Shown one piece after another: positions 1 to 8,773 of a stretch of 64,000 nucleotides of DNA. The notes beneath the pieces were generated by a model. It worked only from the letters and a program-made list of their open reading frames with translations, was not told the DNA's origin and did no database searches. The stretch's first letter is position 1. The number at the start of each line of letters is the position of its first letter. Location of the stretch: positions 124,001-188,000 of the forward strand of contig DATGHU010000034.1 in the NCBI GenBank assembly GCA_035307765.1, given 5' to 3'. The stretch comes from a bacterium (GTDB taxonomy: Bacteria > Sysuimicrobiota > Sysuimicrobiia > Sysuimicrobiales > Segetimicrobiaceae). The translations under genes were made by a program, and so were the position numbers.

Positions 1-1301
1 TCGTCGATCACCCGGCGCAGCTTGCCGCCCTCGCTCCGCGGAAGGCTGCCCGGCGGCACGACGCGGACCTGGACATTGATGCCCGTGATCCCCCGCAGGC
101 GCCCGCCAACCCTCGCCTCGAGGGCGGCCCAGGGGGGCCCGTCCGGGGCACGCTCCCCCGCCGAGGCCGGCTGGGCTTCGATCCGCACCTCAAGATTGTC
201 CAGCGCCCGCTCCCGCGTCACCCGCAGCTGATAGTGGGGCGAGAGCTCGGCAAACTGCACCACGACCGACTCGACCTGGGAAGGAAACACGTTGACCCCG
301 CGGATGATCAGCATGTCGTCGGTTCGGCCGACGACAAGCGACATCCGCGTGTGGGTGCGGCCGCACACGCACGGGGTGGGGTCGAGCGAGGCGAGATCTC
401 CCGTCCGGTACCGGATCACGGGGAGAGCCTCCTTGGTGAGGGTGGTGAAGACGAGTTCCCCCACCGTCCCCTCCGGCCGCGGATCTCCGGAGGCGGGATC
501 GACAACCTCGACCAGGAAGTGGTCTTCGAAGACGTGCGAACCTCGCTGCCCCTCGACGCATTCGTTGCTCACACCCGGACCGATCACCTCGCTCAACCCA
601 TAGATGTTGACCGCCCGCACGGGCAGGAGCCGCTCGATCTGCAGGCGCATCTCCTGGGTCCACGGCTCCGCTCCGAGCACGGCGCACCGGAGGGAGAGCT
701 TCCCCGGATCGATCCCTCGGGCGATCGCGGATTCCGCCAGTGTCAACATGTAGGACGGCGTACAGGCGATGACTCGAGGTTGAAGATCCTGGATCAGCAG
801 CAGTTGGCGCTCGGTGTTGCCGCCCGAGACCGGCACCACGGTCATCCCCATCAATTCCGCGCCGTAATGCATTCCCAGCCCACCGGTGAAGAGCCCGTAT
901 CCGTACGCGTTGTGGAAGATATCGCCGGGGCGGCCGCCGCTCGCGGCGAGGCACCGCGCACAGACCTCGGCCCACACCTGCAGGTCACCGCGAGTATACC
1001 CCACAACCGTGGGCTTTCCTGTGGTACCGGAAGATGCGTGGAGGCGGACGACGTCGCCTTGGGGGACCGCGAAGAGCCCGAACGGATAGTGATCGCGCAG
1101 GTCGGCCTTCCGCGTCCAGGGGAGGCGGCGAAGATCATCGAGCGTCCGGACCTGCTCCGGGCGGACGCCGGCTCGATCAAATGCCTGGCGGTAGAAGGGA
1201 ACGCGATCGTAGACGCGTCGGATCAACTCCTGGAGACGCCGCAGTTGCAGTGCGGCCAAGTCGGCCCGGGGCATGGTTTCGGCGGCGATGTTCCAGATCA
1301 T
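1..1301 (-). CDS. paaK: Phenylacetate-CoA ligase, 3' end cut by window edge
   Basis: AMP-forming ligase that activates phenylacetate, or a related aryl acid, to its CoA thioester in the cytoplasm. The frame opens with ATG at 1301, giving the start MIWNIAAETMPR that is typical of the family. It then shows VPFYRQAFDRAGV, the nucleotide-binding loop HASSGTTGKPTVVGYT near residue 90, YRTGDLASLD, and the C-terminal PPGSLPRSEGGKLRRVIDD that carries the catalytic lysine. About 433 codons lie inside the window, against about 430-440 in the family, so only a few C-terminal residues are missing. No other phenylacetate catabolism gene (paaABCDE) is visible, so the physiological substrate is uncertain; many such orphan copies exist. 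Confidence 0.9.
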   Translation of the reverse strand, partial: MIWNIAAETMPRADLAALQLRRLQELIRRVYDRVPFYRQAFDRAGVRPEQVRTLDDLRRLPWTRKADLRDHYPFGLFAVPQGDVVRLHASSGTTGKPTVVGYTRGDLQVWAEVCARCLAASGGRPGDIFHNAYGYGLFTGGLGMHYGAELMGMTVVPVSGGNTERQLLLIQDLQPRVIACTPSYMLTLAESAIARGIDPGKLSLRCAVLGAEPWTQEMRLQIERLLPVRAVNIYGLSEVIGPGVSNECVEGQRGSHVFEDHFLVEVVDPASGDPRPEGTVGELVFTTLTKEALPVIRYRTGDLASLDPTPCVCGRTHTRMSLVVGRTDDMLIIRGVNVFPSQVESVVVQFAELSPHYQLRVTRERALDNLEVRIEAQPASAGERAPDGPPWAALEARVGGRLRGITGINVQVRVVPPGSLPRSEGGKLRRVID

Positions 1302-1387
1302 CGGCCGCCGGGATGTCGAAGGTCGCTCGCCGGAGGGGTCGTGCCGGCGGCACGGACAACTGACCAGGGTGCGTCCACGGGGGATAT

Positions 1388-1966
1388 CTACCAGGAGTCG
1401 GAGTACCGCTCCTCCTCCCAGGGATCCCCGCGCATATGGTATCCGTTCTGCTCCCAGAATCCCGGGCGGTCCGCGAGCATCAGTTCAATCCCGCGCACCC
1501 ACTTCGCGCTCTTCCAAAAGTACAGCTTCGGCACCACCAACCGGCACGGCCACCCGTGCTCGTGGGTCAGCGGAGTTCCGTCGTGCGCAACGGCGAAGAT
1601 GGCGTCGGGGTCGAGCAGTGCCGCCAGCGGGAGGTTCGTCGTGTACCCCCCGTAGCTGTGCACCATCACAAATCCCGCCTCCTGCCGCCCCCGCGCGTGC
1701 CTCAGGACCTCGGCCGCCGCCACCCCCTCGAAGCTATTGTCGAACCGCGACCACGCGGTCACGCAGTGAATGTCGCAACGCACCGTGGTCCGCGGCAGTC
1801 GGGCAAACTCCTCCCACGTCCACCGGGACGGGACCTCCACCTCACCGCTCACCGTGAACTCCCACGACGCGAGATCGATTCGGGGAATTCCCCCGTAGTG
1901 CAGAACCGGCCACTTGGCCGTGGCGGTCTGCCCCGGGGGTAACCGCAGCGCTTCGGTCCGCTCCAT
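1388..1966 (-). CDS. Sulfite oxidase-like molybdopterin oxidoreductase (YuiH type)
   Basis: Small (192 aa) member of the oxidoreductase molybdopterin-binding family (sulfite oxidase/MsrP fold). Visible marks are WEFTVSGEVEVPSRWTWEEF at the start of the domain, CDIHCVTAWSRFDN with the likely molybdenum-ligand Cys68, VHSYGGYTTNLPL, and the C-terminal RLVVPKLYFWKSAKWVRGIE. There is no signal peptide or Tat motif, so it is probably cytoplasmic, like Bacillus YuiH and unlike periplasmic MsrP. It lies 27 bases downstream of the exported FAD oxidoreductase on the same strand, so the two may be co-transcribed. The substrate is unknown. Confidence 0.85.
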   Translation of the reverse strand: MERTEALRLPPGQTATAKWPVLHYGGIPRIDLASWEFTVSGEVEVPSRWTWEEFARLPRTTVRCDIHCVTAWSRFDNSFEGVAAAEVLRHARGRQEAGFVMVHSYGGYTTNLPLAALLDPDAIFAVAHDGTPLTHEHGWPCRLVVPKLYFWKSAKWVRGIELMLADRPGFWEQNGYHMRGDPWEEERYSDSW

Positions 1967-1993
1967 GCGGAGTGGCTCGGACTCCCCCGGATG

Positions 1994-3508
1994 CTACCGG
2001 GTCGAGGGGGCCTGTGCCTGGGGCTTGACGGAGATCGGTGCAGATCCCGGCCATGGGTGGACCGGGTTTCCCGCAGCGGCGGCAATCGTCTCGGGCAGCA
2101 GGTACTGGCCCTGCGTGTACAGCGTCCCCTGGAGTTCGTGCACCAGCGCGGGGTCTTCCGTGAACCGCGGGATCAGGGTCTTGGCGTGAATGGAGAGTAC
2201 CGTCGCGGCACCCGCGGCCTGCCCCTCCTCCATGGTCGTCGGGATCACTCGGGCCGACCCCGCGGCCTCATAGCTGGCGGAGATCGACCGGCTGGCGACA
2301 AGCAGGTTGGTAATCCCGACCGGCACGAGCGCCCGCAGCGGGATCGTGTAGACGTACCGGTGGGCCGCGTACGGGTTCCGCTCCCCCGGTCGGTACGGGT
2401 GCAGATCAATCGGGTAACTCGCCACGCCCACGGCGTCCCAGAAGACCCGCGCGTCGACGATGTCCTGCACGGTCAGCGTCGTCAGGCCCCGGATATGCCG
2501 GGTCTCACGGATATACAGGTAGTCGGCGGGCCGGACCAGTTCGGCGTCCCTGAATCCCGGCGCGAAGGTCCGCAGATACTCGATCAACTTGGGCAGTTCC
2601 ACCCGCGCCCTGAGCATTCCGTCGGCGACCGAGGCGGGGTCGGTCCCGTCGACGCCGTAGACGAGGAGGCCGTTGATCAGAACGGTGCGGTTGTCCTGCC
2701 GCCCGATGTTCAGATCGTAGATGCCGATCCCCGGCTCGATCGGCCGGTAGAGCCGCATGATATCGCCGTAGCCCCACGCGTTCCCGTGGTACATCCCGCC
2801 CCGGGTGGCAAGCCGCCCGGAGGTATTGGTGACGTACTCCAGGACCTCCCGCCAGTGGATGCCCCTGACCTCAAAAACCAGCGTCGCCGCCATCATGGCA
2901 TGGTCAACGCCCGAGCCCTCGCGCCCGAGCGAATACGGGACGCCGGCCATCGCCGCGATATCCGCATCATCGGTGGCGTCGACGATCCGTTTGGCGCAGA
3001 CCGTTTCCCGGTCGTGACTGAACTCGTCCTCGACGACGACCCCAACCACGCGCTGGCCTTTCACAAACACCTGCACCGGCCGAGTGGACAGACGCAGGGT
3101 GATGAGGGGTTCACGGCGGACCTGGCGGAGGAACACGTGCTTGGCGAGCTCCACATCGAAGGTGATTCCGAGCTGCCCGAAAACCTCAGAGAACACCCCG
3201 CGGGACAACTGCTGGCCGGCGGGGCCGTAGTCCATGTCAAACATGTTGAGCATCGACCCGGTGAGATCTCCACCGAGGTAGGGACGCGCCTCGGTCAAGA
3301 GGACGGGCGTCCCCATCCGGGCCGCCGTGACCGCAGCCGCGACGCCGGCGGGGGTGCCTCCCACCACCAGCACGGGCACAGAGATTGCGCAGGCAAGGGG
3401 CCCGGGAACCCGACCGTGCGCCGTCGGCACGCCCACGGAAACGCCGAGCAACAGGGCAACCAGCGCCGCCGCGAGGCGGGTGACGGTCACGCGAACATCG
3501 GTTCCCAT
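1994..3508 (-). CDS. Exported FAD-dependent oxidoreductase (FAD_oxidored family)
   Basis: 504 aa from the ATG at 3508. It opens with a basic stretch and hydrophobic core (TRLAAALVALLLGVSVGV, ending at an AHG site), which reads as a signal peptide. A Rossmann FAD-binding fold follows: VLVVGGTPAGVAAAVTAARMG, then an acidic TEARPYLGGDLTG. Further on come RIVDATDDADIAAMAGVPY and the family-typical MLNMFDMDYGPAGQQLSRGV. It resembles the FAD_oxidored (PF12831) proteins often annotated as xanthan lyase-like or putative FAD oxidoreductases; the substrate cannot be read from sequence. An upstream in-frame start at 3544 was not used because a TATAAT box falls between the two codons. Confidence 0.82.
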   Translation of the reverse strand: MGTDVRVTVTRLAAALVALLLGVSVGVPTAHGRVPGPLACAISVPVLVVGGTPAGVAAAVTAARMGTPVLLTEARPYLGGDLTGSMLNMFDMDYGPAGQQLSRGVFSEVFGQLGITFDVELAKHVFLRQVRREPLITLRLSTRPVQVFVKGQRVVGVVVEDEFSHDRETVCAKRIVDATDDADIAAMAGVPYSLGREGSGVDHAMMAATLVFEVRGIHWREVLEYVTNTSGRLATRGGMYHGNAWGYGDIMRLYRPIEPGIGIYDLNIGRQDNRTVLINGLLVYGVDGTDPASVADGMLRARVELPKLIEYLRTFAPGFRDAELVRPADYLYIRETRHIRGLTTLTVQDIVDARVFWDAVGVASYPIDLHPYRPGERNPYAAHRYVYTIPLRALVPVGITNLLVASRSISASYEAAGSARVIPTTMEEGQAAGAATVLSIHAKTLIPRFTEDPALVHELQGTLYTQGQYLLPETIAAAAGNPVHPWPGSAPISVKPQAQAPSTR

Positions 3509-3523
3509 GAATTTCACCGACAC

Positions 3524-3532
3524 ATTATAACA
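3524..3532 (-). promoter_or_regulatory. Extended -10 promoter element
   Basis: On the minus strand this reads TGTTATAAT, a perfect TGn-TATAAT extended -10. No good -35 box lies 16-18 bases upstream. The predicted start of transcription falls only about 10 bases before the ATG at 3508, so the leader of the FAD oxidoreductase mRNA would be very short. Confidence 0.5.
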
Positions 3533-3625
3533 GATGCCGCTCACGCTGACACTCCACTGTTTTGAGGAGGCCCATCGCTCCGTCGGATAATACGCAGAGG
3601 AACCTCGACGGGTTCCGGTGGCCCC

Positions 3626-4363
3626 CTACGTCCCACGCACGGGCTGGGGGGCGGGGGGGCGGATGAAGATTCGGCACAGGATGATGCTGAACTCGTACAA
3701 CAACACCATCGGGATCGCCACCAACAGCATGGTGACCGGGCTCCAGTCGGGGGTCCCAAACACCGCGATCCCAGCGATGATCATGTAGGCCCACCGCCAC
3801 TCTCGGCGGAGGCTCTGCGGGGAAACCACCCCGATCATCGCCAGCGTGAGGATAACGAGGGGCGTCTCAAACGTGGCGCCGACAATGAGGAGAAAGAACA
3901 GGACAAACGAGATGTATGCGTTGGCGGTGATCAGCACGTTGAACTGGTTCCCCGCCTGTCCCAACAGCCAGTGGAGACTGACCGGAAGGATGAACTTGTA
4001 GCCGAACGCGATCCCCATCGCGAACAGCACGCCGGCGAGGAGCGCGAGCGGAATCGTCCGCCGCCGCTCGTGCTCCGTGAGCGCCGGGTCGATGAAGGCG
4101 TACAGCTGATACAGAATCCACGGCATGCTCACCGCGAAGCCAAACAAGAACGCCACTTTCACCTTGACGAGGAACGGCTCAAGCACCGTGAGCGTGGTCA
4201 GCTTGACGTGGCCCGCCGGCTCGAGCAAAATCCTCAGCAGCGTGTCCACAAACGCCAACCCCAGTCCGGTGGCGATGAGCAATCCGAGCACCGCGTACTG
4301 GAGTCGCTGGCGGAGCTCCTCGAGGTGCTCCACCAGGGTCATGTGCTTTTCCCGGTCCGCCAT
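3626..4363 (-). CDS. tatC: Sec-independent protein translocase TatC
   Basis: 245 aa polytopic membrane subunit of the twin-arginine translocase, which exports folded proteins. It starts with the cytoplasmic signature MTLVEHLEELRQRL, continues with FLVKVKVAFLFGFAVSMPWILYQ, and has about six hydrophobic segments, ending AYMIIAGIAVFGTPDWSPVTM. Length is normal for the family. The start lies one base after the stop of the RseB/NodB fusion gene, making it the last gene of the sigma/anti-sigma operon. No tatA is seen nearby. The coupling suggests that Tat export is raised during envelope stress, which is an inference. Confidence 0.95.
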   Translation of the reverse strand: MADREKHMTLVEHLEELRQRLQYAVLGLLIATGLGLAFVDTLLRILLEPAGHVKLTTLTVLEPFLVKVKVAFLFGFAVSMPWILYQLYAFIDPALTEHERRRTIPLALLAGVLFAMGIAFGYKFILPVSLHWLLGQAGNQFNVLITANAYISFVLFFLLIVGATFETPLVILTLAMIGVVSPQSLRREWRWAYMIIAGIAVFGTPDWSPVTMLLVAIPMVLLYEFSIILCRIFIRPPAPQPVRGT

Positions 4364-4364
4364 C

Positions 4365-6785
4365 TCAGTGCGTATCCCCGGCCAATTGGGAAACCGTCAC
4401 CAAGGCATACCCCCGGCGCTGCAGCTCTCTAAGGATCTCAGGCAGCGCTCGGACGGTATCCAGGGTGCCGTTGTGAAGCAGGATGACCGCACCGGACTCC
4501 GCCCGGGCGAGCACCCGCGCCGCCAAGATCTTCGGCGGGGGCAGGGCCCAGTCCCCCGAATTCGCGGTCCACATCGCCAAGCCCATCCCATCGGCCGCGG
4601 CGGCGTCCGCCACCGCCGCGGTGTAGTCCCCCCCCGGGGGCCGGAACCACAACGGCCGCCCGGCCAACACACGGACAACGTCGCTCGCCGCACCGAGCTC
4701 TTGCCGCATTGTCGCGTCGCCGACCGTCGCCAGATTGGGGTGGTGCACGGTGTGATTTCCCACCTCGTGCCCTTCGGCAGCCATCTGCGCAATGAGGTAC
4801 GGATATGTGACCGCGCGGTCGCCGATGACGAAGAACGTCGCGTGGGCGCCAAAGCGGCGGAGGATCGCGAGGAGCAGCGGCGTGGCGACCGGACTGGGGC
4901 CGTCGTCGAACGTCAACGCGATCTCCCGCCGGAGGGGGTTGCCGCGCCAGAATCGCCCGTGGCTTTCCACCCCGAACAAAATGCCCTCCAGCCGATATTT
5001 CATTTCCAGGAAACGCTGACTCAGCGTGCCGTGAAACGTGGTCGTCGATTCGGAGGTCCGATCACCGGGCAGCGCCGGCGGCGTCCTGGGCGATCTGGCA
5101 GACGGGGGCAGTTCGTGGGCGCGCGGCGGGACCATCACGACATCCCCGCCCAAAAGCGCAGGGCTGTACCAGACGTCTCCGGCCCGAGCGAGGGCCTCGG
5201 CGGAGGGACGGTCCGCGGGCTCCGCCAGCAGCCGCTCCCGGTAAAGACGAGCCGTTGCGGTCACGTCCGTCCGTCGCCCCTCGAAGGGCCCGCTCACCTG
5301 GTACTGTCCGGTCAGCACGACCTGCGCCGCCCGAGGATCGGCAAGGAACGCGGTTGTGGCCAGCGCGCGTTCGCTCGCCTGCACCTCTCGCACCAGCGCC
5401 CCGGCGTCCTCCCCCGACCGATCCATGCCGTAGACGAACCAGATCCAGGCAAGGTGTCCGATCAGCCCGTTGGGCATCCGGCTGATCCCATCGCTCGCGA
5501 CCGTTACTTTGACAACGAACGGGGCCAGGCCGGCACGGCTAAGCGCCCGCCAAATGCGCACCTCCTCGGCGCGGATTCCTCCCCCGATGGGATGGGTGTC
5601 CGTGGTGATGTACGGAGAGATCGGCACGGGGGGGACGCCGGGCCAGGGCGATGCGGGGGTGCTCCCTTCCGCCGCGTCGGCGACCGCGACCGAGGCAAAC
5701 GAGGCGACCCACGCCGCGGCGGCGGCCCTCCATCGCGTCGGGGCCCGCGAGGTCACGGCCGGGACGGACGAGGCGATCCGCACCAGGTCCTCCTGTGGCA
5801 GTTCGCCCACCAGGGTGTAGGAGATCACACCGATGTTCCAGTGGAGCAGCGTCGCCACACCCTGCACCGCGATGGTGCCGGTCACCGAGCCGATCCGCAC
5901 GGGCCGCCCGCGCGGCGACGCCAGCGCCCCACGGCTCTCGAACAGCGTCAGGGTGGAGACGCCGTCCGAGTAAAGGGAAACGGCGGCGGGCTGCCCGCGG
6001 ACGTCTCGCACCACCGAGCGCGTGAGCACGAAGCCCGCCGGGAGATAGGTTGGGAGTTGCGGGGTGAACCCCATGCGCTGCGCGATCTCCGCGGCCGACA
6101 GGCTCGGCGGGTTGTGCTGCTGCTGCACCCGCGTCCCAGGGGGAGCCGGGACCGTAAAGAGATCCGGGGTGAGGATCGGGTTAAGCTGGACGTTCAGAAA
6201 CACCGAGGATTCCTGAAGAGTCCAGTCGGCCCGATACCGCTCGAACCGCAGGATCAGTCGCGTCTGCCGATCGACCCAGATTCTGAGCGATGGCCTCCCC
6301 GGGAACTTGCTCTGCACCTCGATCACCCGCGCTGGACGCCCCGCCACCAACTCGGGGGCGCCGAACCGCACGTAGTAATTGGAGAGGATTTGGGGGAGCA
6401 CCGCCTGGGTGAGGCGCTCCTCATCGGCCGCTGGCGCCGGCCGTTCGACCACCTGATTACGGGCGGGGACGTATTCCATCTCCATCCGCCCGGTGATGAT
6501 CACGATCCGCTGGGGCTGGTTGCCGGCCGGCAGGTACTCGAGGCGGGTCCGGTCCGGCGCCGCGTGATAGATGCGGACCTGGGAGGCCTGGACTTGGCCG
6601 CCCCAAATGGTGATCGCCTTGGTCCCGGCGTAACTGACGCGCCGCGGGGCGCTCGCACCCGATCGCAGCCACGACAGCGCGTTGTCCGGCTCTGGGGTTT
6701 TGGCCCATCCCGGGGTGCCGACGAGATTCCCGATCAATGCAAAAACCGCCAGGACGGCGGCCTGGCGGATGCGCCGCAGAACCAT
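4365..6785 (-). CDS. RseB-like / polysaccharide deacetylase (NodB) fusion protein
   Basis: 806 aa from the ATG at 6785, three bases past the anti-sigma stop. Residues 1-29 are a signal peptide (LRRIRQAAVLAVFALIGNLV). Residues about 32-335 look like the lipid-sensing MucB/RseB periplasmic domain plus its C-terminal part (LPTYLPAGFVLTRSVV). Residues 344-373 form a second signal-like segment (RWRAAAAAWVASFASVAVA). A linker region of unknown fold follows. Residues about 620-806 are a NodB deacetylase with TFDDGP at 625-630 and metal-binding HTVHH at 678-682, then RPPGGDY and HNGTLDT. It probably both tunes the anti-sigma factor and modifies peptidoglycan or another polysaccharide, but the fusion could also be two proteins made from one message. 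Confidence 0.85.
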   Translation of the reverse strand: MVLRRIRQAAVLAVFALIGNLVGTPGWAKTPEPDNALSWLRSGASAPRRVSYAGTKAITIWGGQVQASQVRIYHAAPDRTRLEYLPAGNQPQRIVIITGRMEMEYVPARNQVVERPAPAADEERLTQAVLPQILSNYYVRFGAPELVAGRPARVIEVQSKFPGRPSLRIWVDRQTRLILRFERYRADWTLQESSVFLNVQLNPILTPDLFTVPAPPGTRVQQQHNPPSLSAAEIAQRMGFTPQLPTYLPAGFVLTRSVVRDVRGQPAAVSLYSDGVSTLTLFESRGALASPRGRPVRIGSVTGTIAVQGVATLLHWNIGVISYTLVGELPQEDLVRIASSVPAVTSRAPTRWRAAAAAWVASFASVAVADAAEGSTPASPWPGVPPVPISPYITTDTHPIGGGIRAEEVRIWRALSRAGLAPFVVKVTVASDGISRMPNGLIGHLAWIWFVYGMDRSGEDAGALVREVQASERALATTAFLADPRAAQVVLTGQYQVSGPFEGRRTDVTATARLYRERLLAEPADRPSAEALARAGDVWYSPALLGGDVVMVPPRAHELPPSARSPRTPPALPGDRTSESTTTFHGTLSQRFLEMKYRLEGILFGVESHGRFWRGNPLRREIALTFDDGPSPVATPLLLAILRRFGAHATFFVIGDRAVTYPYLIAQMAAEGHEVGNHTVHHPNLATVGDATMRQELGAASDVVRVLAGRPLWFRPPGGDYTAAVADAAAADGMGLAMWTANSGDWALPPPKILAARVLARAESGAVILLHNGTLDTVRALPEILRELQRRGYALVTVSQLAGDTH

Positions 6786-6786
6786 G

Positions 6787-7281
6787 CTACCGGATCGGTT
6801 GGTCCGGGGTGCCGAAGTCCGAAGACACGAACGTGGTAGTGGCTTCATCGACCAGCGATCGGTCGGCGGAGAGAACGACGTAATGACGCAGGTACGCATC
6901 GGTATCGAGCGGCATCTGACGCGGCCCGAACTGACCGGTCATCCACGCCAGCGGCAGGCCCAGCACCAATACTACCGCGCTCGCGGCCAGCGCCACACGG
7001 ATCGGCCGAACGGCGAACACCCCGAGCACGCCGTTCAGGAAGCGAAGGCGGGGTCCGCGTGCCGCCTCGCGCTGCAACTGCCAGTGCAGTCGCTCCGTGA
7101 ATCCCTCGCGCGGGGTCGGATCGGGCAAGCTCCGGAGAAGCCGCTGTACCTCCTGCACCCCCTTATATTCCTGGAGGCAGCTCGCGCAGGTGTCCAGATG
7201 GGCCTTGACGCGCTCGACGTCGCGGACGCCAAGTGCGCCATCGAGGTATGCCGAAAGGTCCACCGACACGTGCCGGCTCAC
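6787..7281 (-). CDS. Zinc-finger anti-sigma factor (zf-HC2)
   Basis: 164 aa membrane anti-sigma factor. The N-terminal cytoplasmic domain carries the ZAS-type signature DLSAYLDGAL with KAHLDTCASC (H-x3-C-x2-C). One hydrophobic segment near residues 95-115 (VALAASAVVLVLGLPLAWM) follows, then a short extracytoplasmic tail. It overlaps the end of the ECF sigma gene by 4 bases (ATGA), the standard arrangement for a sigma/anti-sigma pair. The next gene is an RseB-like protein, which in proteobacteria binds and protects the anti-sigma factor. It should hold the sigma factor inactive at the membrane until envelope stress. Confidence 0.9.
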   Translation of the reverse strand: MSRHVSVDLSAYLDGALGVRDVERVKAHLDTCASCLQEYKGVQEVQRLLRSLPDPTPREGFTERLHWQLQREAARGPRLRFLNGVLGVFAVRPIRVALAASAVVLVLGLPLAWMTGQFGPRQMPLDTDAYLRHYVVLSADRSLVDEATTTFVSSDFGTPDQPIR

Positions 7282-7925
7282 CGATCTTTCCTCCTCGCGC
7301 TGACGTGCGACCCGAGTTCATCGCGGAGCACCTGCCGGGCCCGGTGCAGCCTGGACCGTACCGTCCCGACCGGGCACCGCAGGGCGCGCGCTACCTCATC
7401 ATACGACAGGCCTTCGATATCCGCAAGGACGACGGCCGCCCTAAACTCCTCCGGCAACCGGTCGAGTGCCGCCTGGATCGTCGCTTCCAGGTCGGTTGCC
7501 TCGGTTCGCTGCTGAGGGTCGTCGCGCGAATCCCCCATCAGGGCGACAAGGGGGTCTCCCTCGCCACCGATCGGCGCGTCAAGGGAGATCATCGGCCGCC
7601 GATTCCGCCGCCGCACGATGTCGATGTAGGTCCGACTCATGATCCGGTACAGCCACCGATCGAAGTAGGTTCCGGGCTGGTACCGATCGAAGGCGTGGAA
7701 CGCTTCGACGATCGCCTCCTGGGCAAGGTCTTCGGCGTCGTCGTGATTTCCCGTCAGGCGGTAAGCGACGCGGTAGATCTGGCCCTGGTGTCGTTGTACC
7801 AACTCCTCAAACGCGGCCAGGCGACGAGTCGAGCTCGACTCATCGCCGCGGCCCACCGCGTCCCGGCCCCCGAATGGGGACGTCATCCCCTCCAGGCCCT
7901 CCAGGACAGATATGGCCTCCGCCAT
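7278..7925 (-). CDS. ECF-type RNA polymerase sigma factor
   Basis: 215 aa sigma-70 family factor with region 2 (FEELVQRHQGQIYRVAYRLTG, DAEDLAQEAIVEAFHAFDRY, FDRWLYRIMSRTYID) and region 4 (LDRLPEEFRAAVVLADIEGL, SYDEVARALRCPVGTVRSRL). Regions 1 and 3 are absent, as expected for ECF factors. The ATG at 7925 has AAGGGGG about 8 bases upstream. It is the first gene of the operon sigma, anti-sigma, RseB-NodB, TatC. A GGGAAC box about 55 bases upstream resembles the -35 of ECF-dependent promoters, so it is probably autoregulated. Confidence 0.93.
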   Translation of the reverse strand: MAEAISVLEGLEGMTSPFGGRDAVGRGDESSSTRRLAAFEELVQRHQGQIYRVAYRLTGNHDDAEDLAQEAIVEAFHAFDRYQPGTYFDRWLYRIMSRTYIDIVRRRNRRPMISLDAPIGGEGDPLVALMGDSRDDPQQRTEATDLEATIQAALDRLPEEFRAAVVLADIEGLSYDEVARALRCPVGTVRSRLHRARQVLRDELGSHVSARRKDR

Positions 7926-7958
7926 GGCCTGGCCCCCTTACGCCCTTCGTGTCCTTGC

Positions 7959-7986
7959 AAGCGTTGGGGACCGGCAAAAAGTTCCC
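7959..7986 (-). promoter_or_regulatory. Candidate autoregulated ECF promoter
   Basis: On the minus strand GGGAAC (7986-7981) is followed by a T-tract and, 16 bases on, ACGCTT (7964-7959). GGAAC plus T-run is the usual -35 of sigmaE-like ECF factors; the -10 is a weaker match to the expected CGTC type. It lies just upstream of the ECF sigma gene. Confidence 0.45.
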
Positions 7987-8075
7987 GGGGAGGCTCCGTC
8001 GGAGGGGGAGCCGGCGTCAGCAGTTCAGGTCTAGGCGGTTTCGATCGAATTGGATCGTGCGGTCGAACCGGGCGC

Positions 8076-8750
8076 CTAAGAGGCCGGGACGGCCTTCCCC
8101 AAAATCGCCTTCCGGAACTCATGGACGTGGGCGGACGGCGTGATCGCCACGATGATATCCCCCGCGTGGAGCGTGGTCTCCCCGTGGATGATCTCCGAGG
8201 TATCTCCCCGCACGAGGATGGCGAGCGTGCAGCTCTGAGGGAGGACGAGGTCCCGCACCTTCTGGTTGATGCTCGGGGATTCCTCGGTGAGCGCAACCTC
8301 TACCAGTTCAAGGTGGCCTTTCCGCAGCGCCATCAGGGGGATGACATCAGCGACCTCCACTTCCTGTTCGATCAGGCTGTAGATTAATTTTGTCGAACTC
8401 ACCGTCTCGTCTATCCCGAGCATTTGGAAGGTCAGCTCGTTTTTGGGATTGTTGATCCGAGCGACCACGCGCTTGACCTTGAATTTCCGCTTGGCCATCT
8501 GGCAGATCACGAGGTTGTCTTCGTCGTCCCCGGTAACGGCCGCCACCAGATCGGCCCGCGGAGCTCCCGCCTGCTCAAGCGTGCGCACTTCGCACCCGTC
8601 CCCGAGAAACGCCACGTCCCCGAACTCCTCCTGCAGGAGGTCAAACCGTTGCCGTCCCTTCTCGATCAGCGTGATCTCGATGCCCGCGGACCGCAACGCT
8701 TTGGTCAAATAGTACCCGACCTTGCCGCCGCCGACGACGATCACATACAT
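8076..8750 (-). CDS. trkA: TrkA-family K+ channel/transporter regulatory protein (RCK_N + RCK_C)
   Basis: 224 aa from the ATG at 8750. An N-terminal RCK/TrkA-N Rossmann domain (MYVIVVGGGKVGYYLTKAL with the GxGxxG loop, then acidic Glu after the second strand) binds NAD(H) or ATP. A C-terminal TrkA-C domain ends SEIIHGETTLHAGDIIVAIT. The protein gates a Trk/Ktr-type potassium transporter, but no membrane subunit (TrkH/KtrB) lies in the window. The longer upstream frame was rejected because the family begins exactly at MYVIVVG. A second, shorter TrkA-N protein lies 23 bases upstream on the same strand. Confidence 0.88.
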   Translation of the reverse strand: MYVIVVGGGKVGYYLTKALRSAGIEITLIEKGRQRFDLLQEEFGDVAFLGDGCEVRTLEQAGAPRADLVAAVTGDDEDNLVICQMAKRKFKVKRVVARINNPKNELTFQMLGIDETVSSTKLIYSLIEQEVEVADVIPLMALRKGHLELVEVALTEESPSINQKVRDLVLPQSCTLAILVRGDTSEIIHGETTLHAGDIIVAITPSAHVHEFRKAILGKAVPAS

Positions 8751-8773
8751 AGGGCTCGCTCCCTTCCGCTCGG

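Noticed and set aside
4125-6839. A very long open frame on the plus strand opposite the RseB-NodB gene
   Set aside because: It has no domain or ribosome site and is rich in Arg/Gly/Pro, as expected for the shadow of a high-GC gene.
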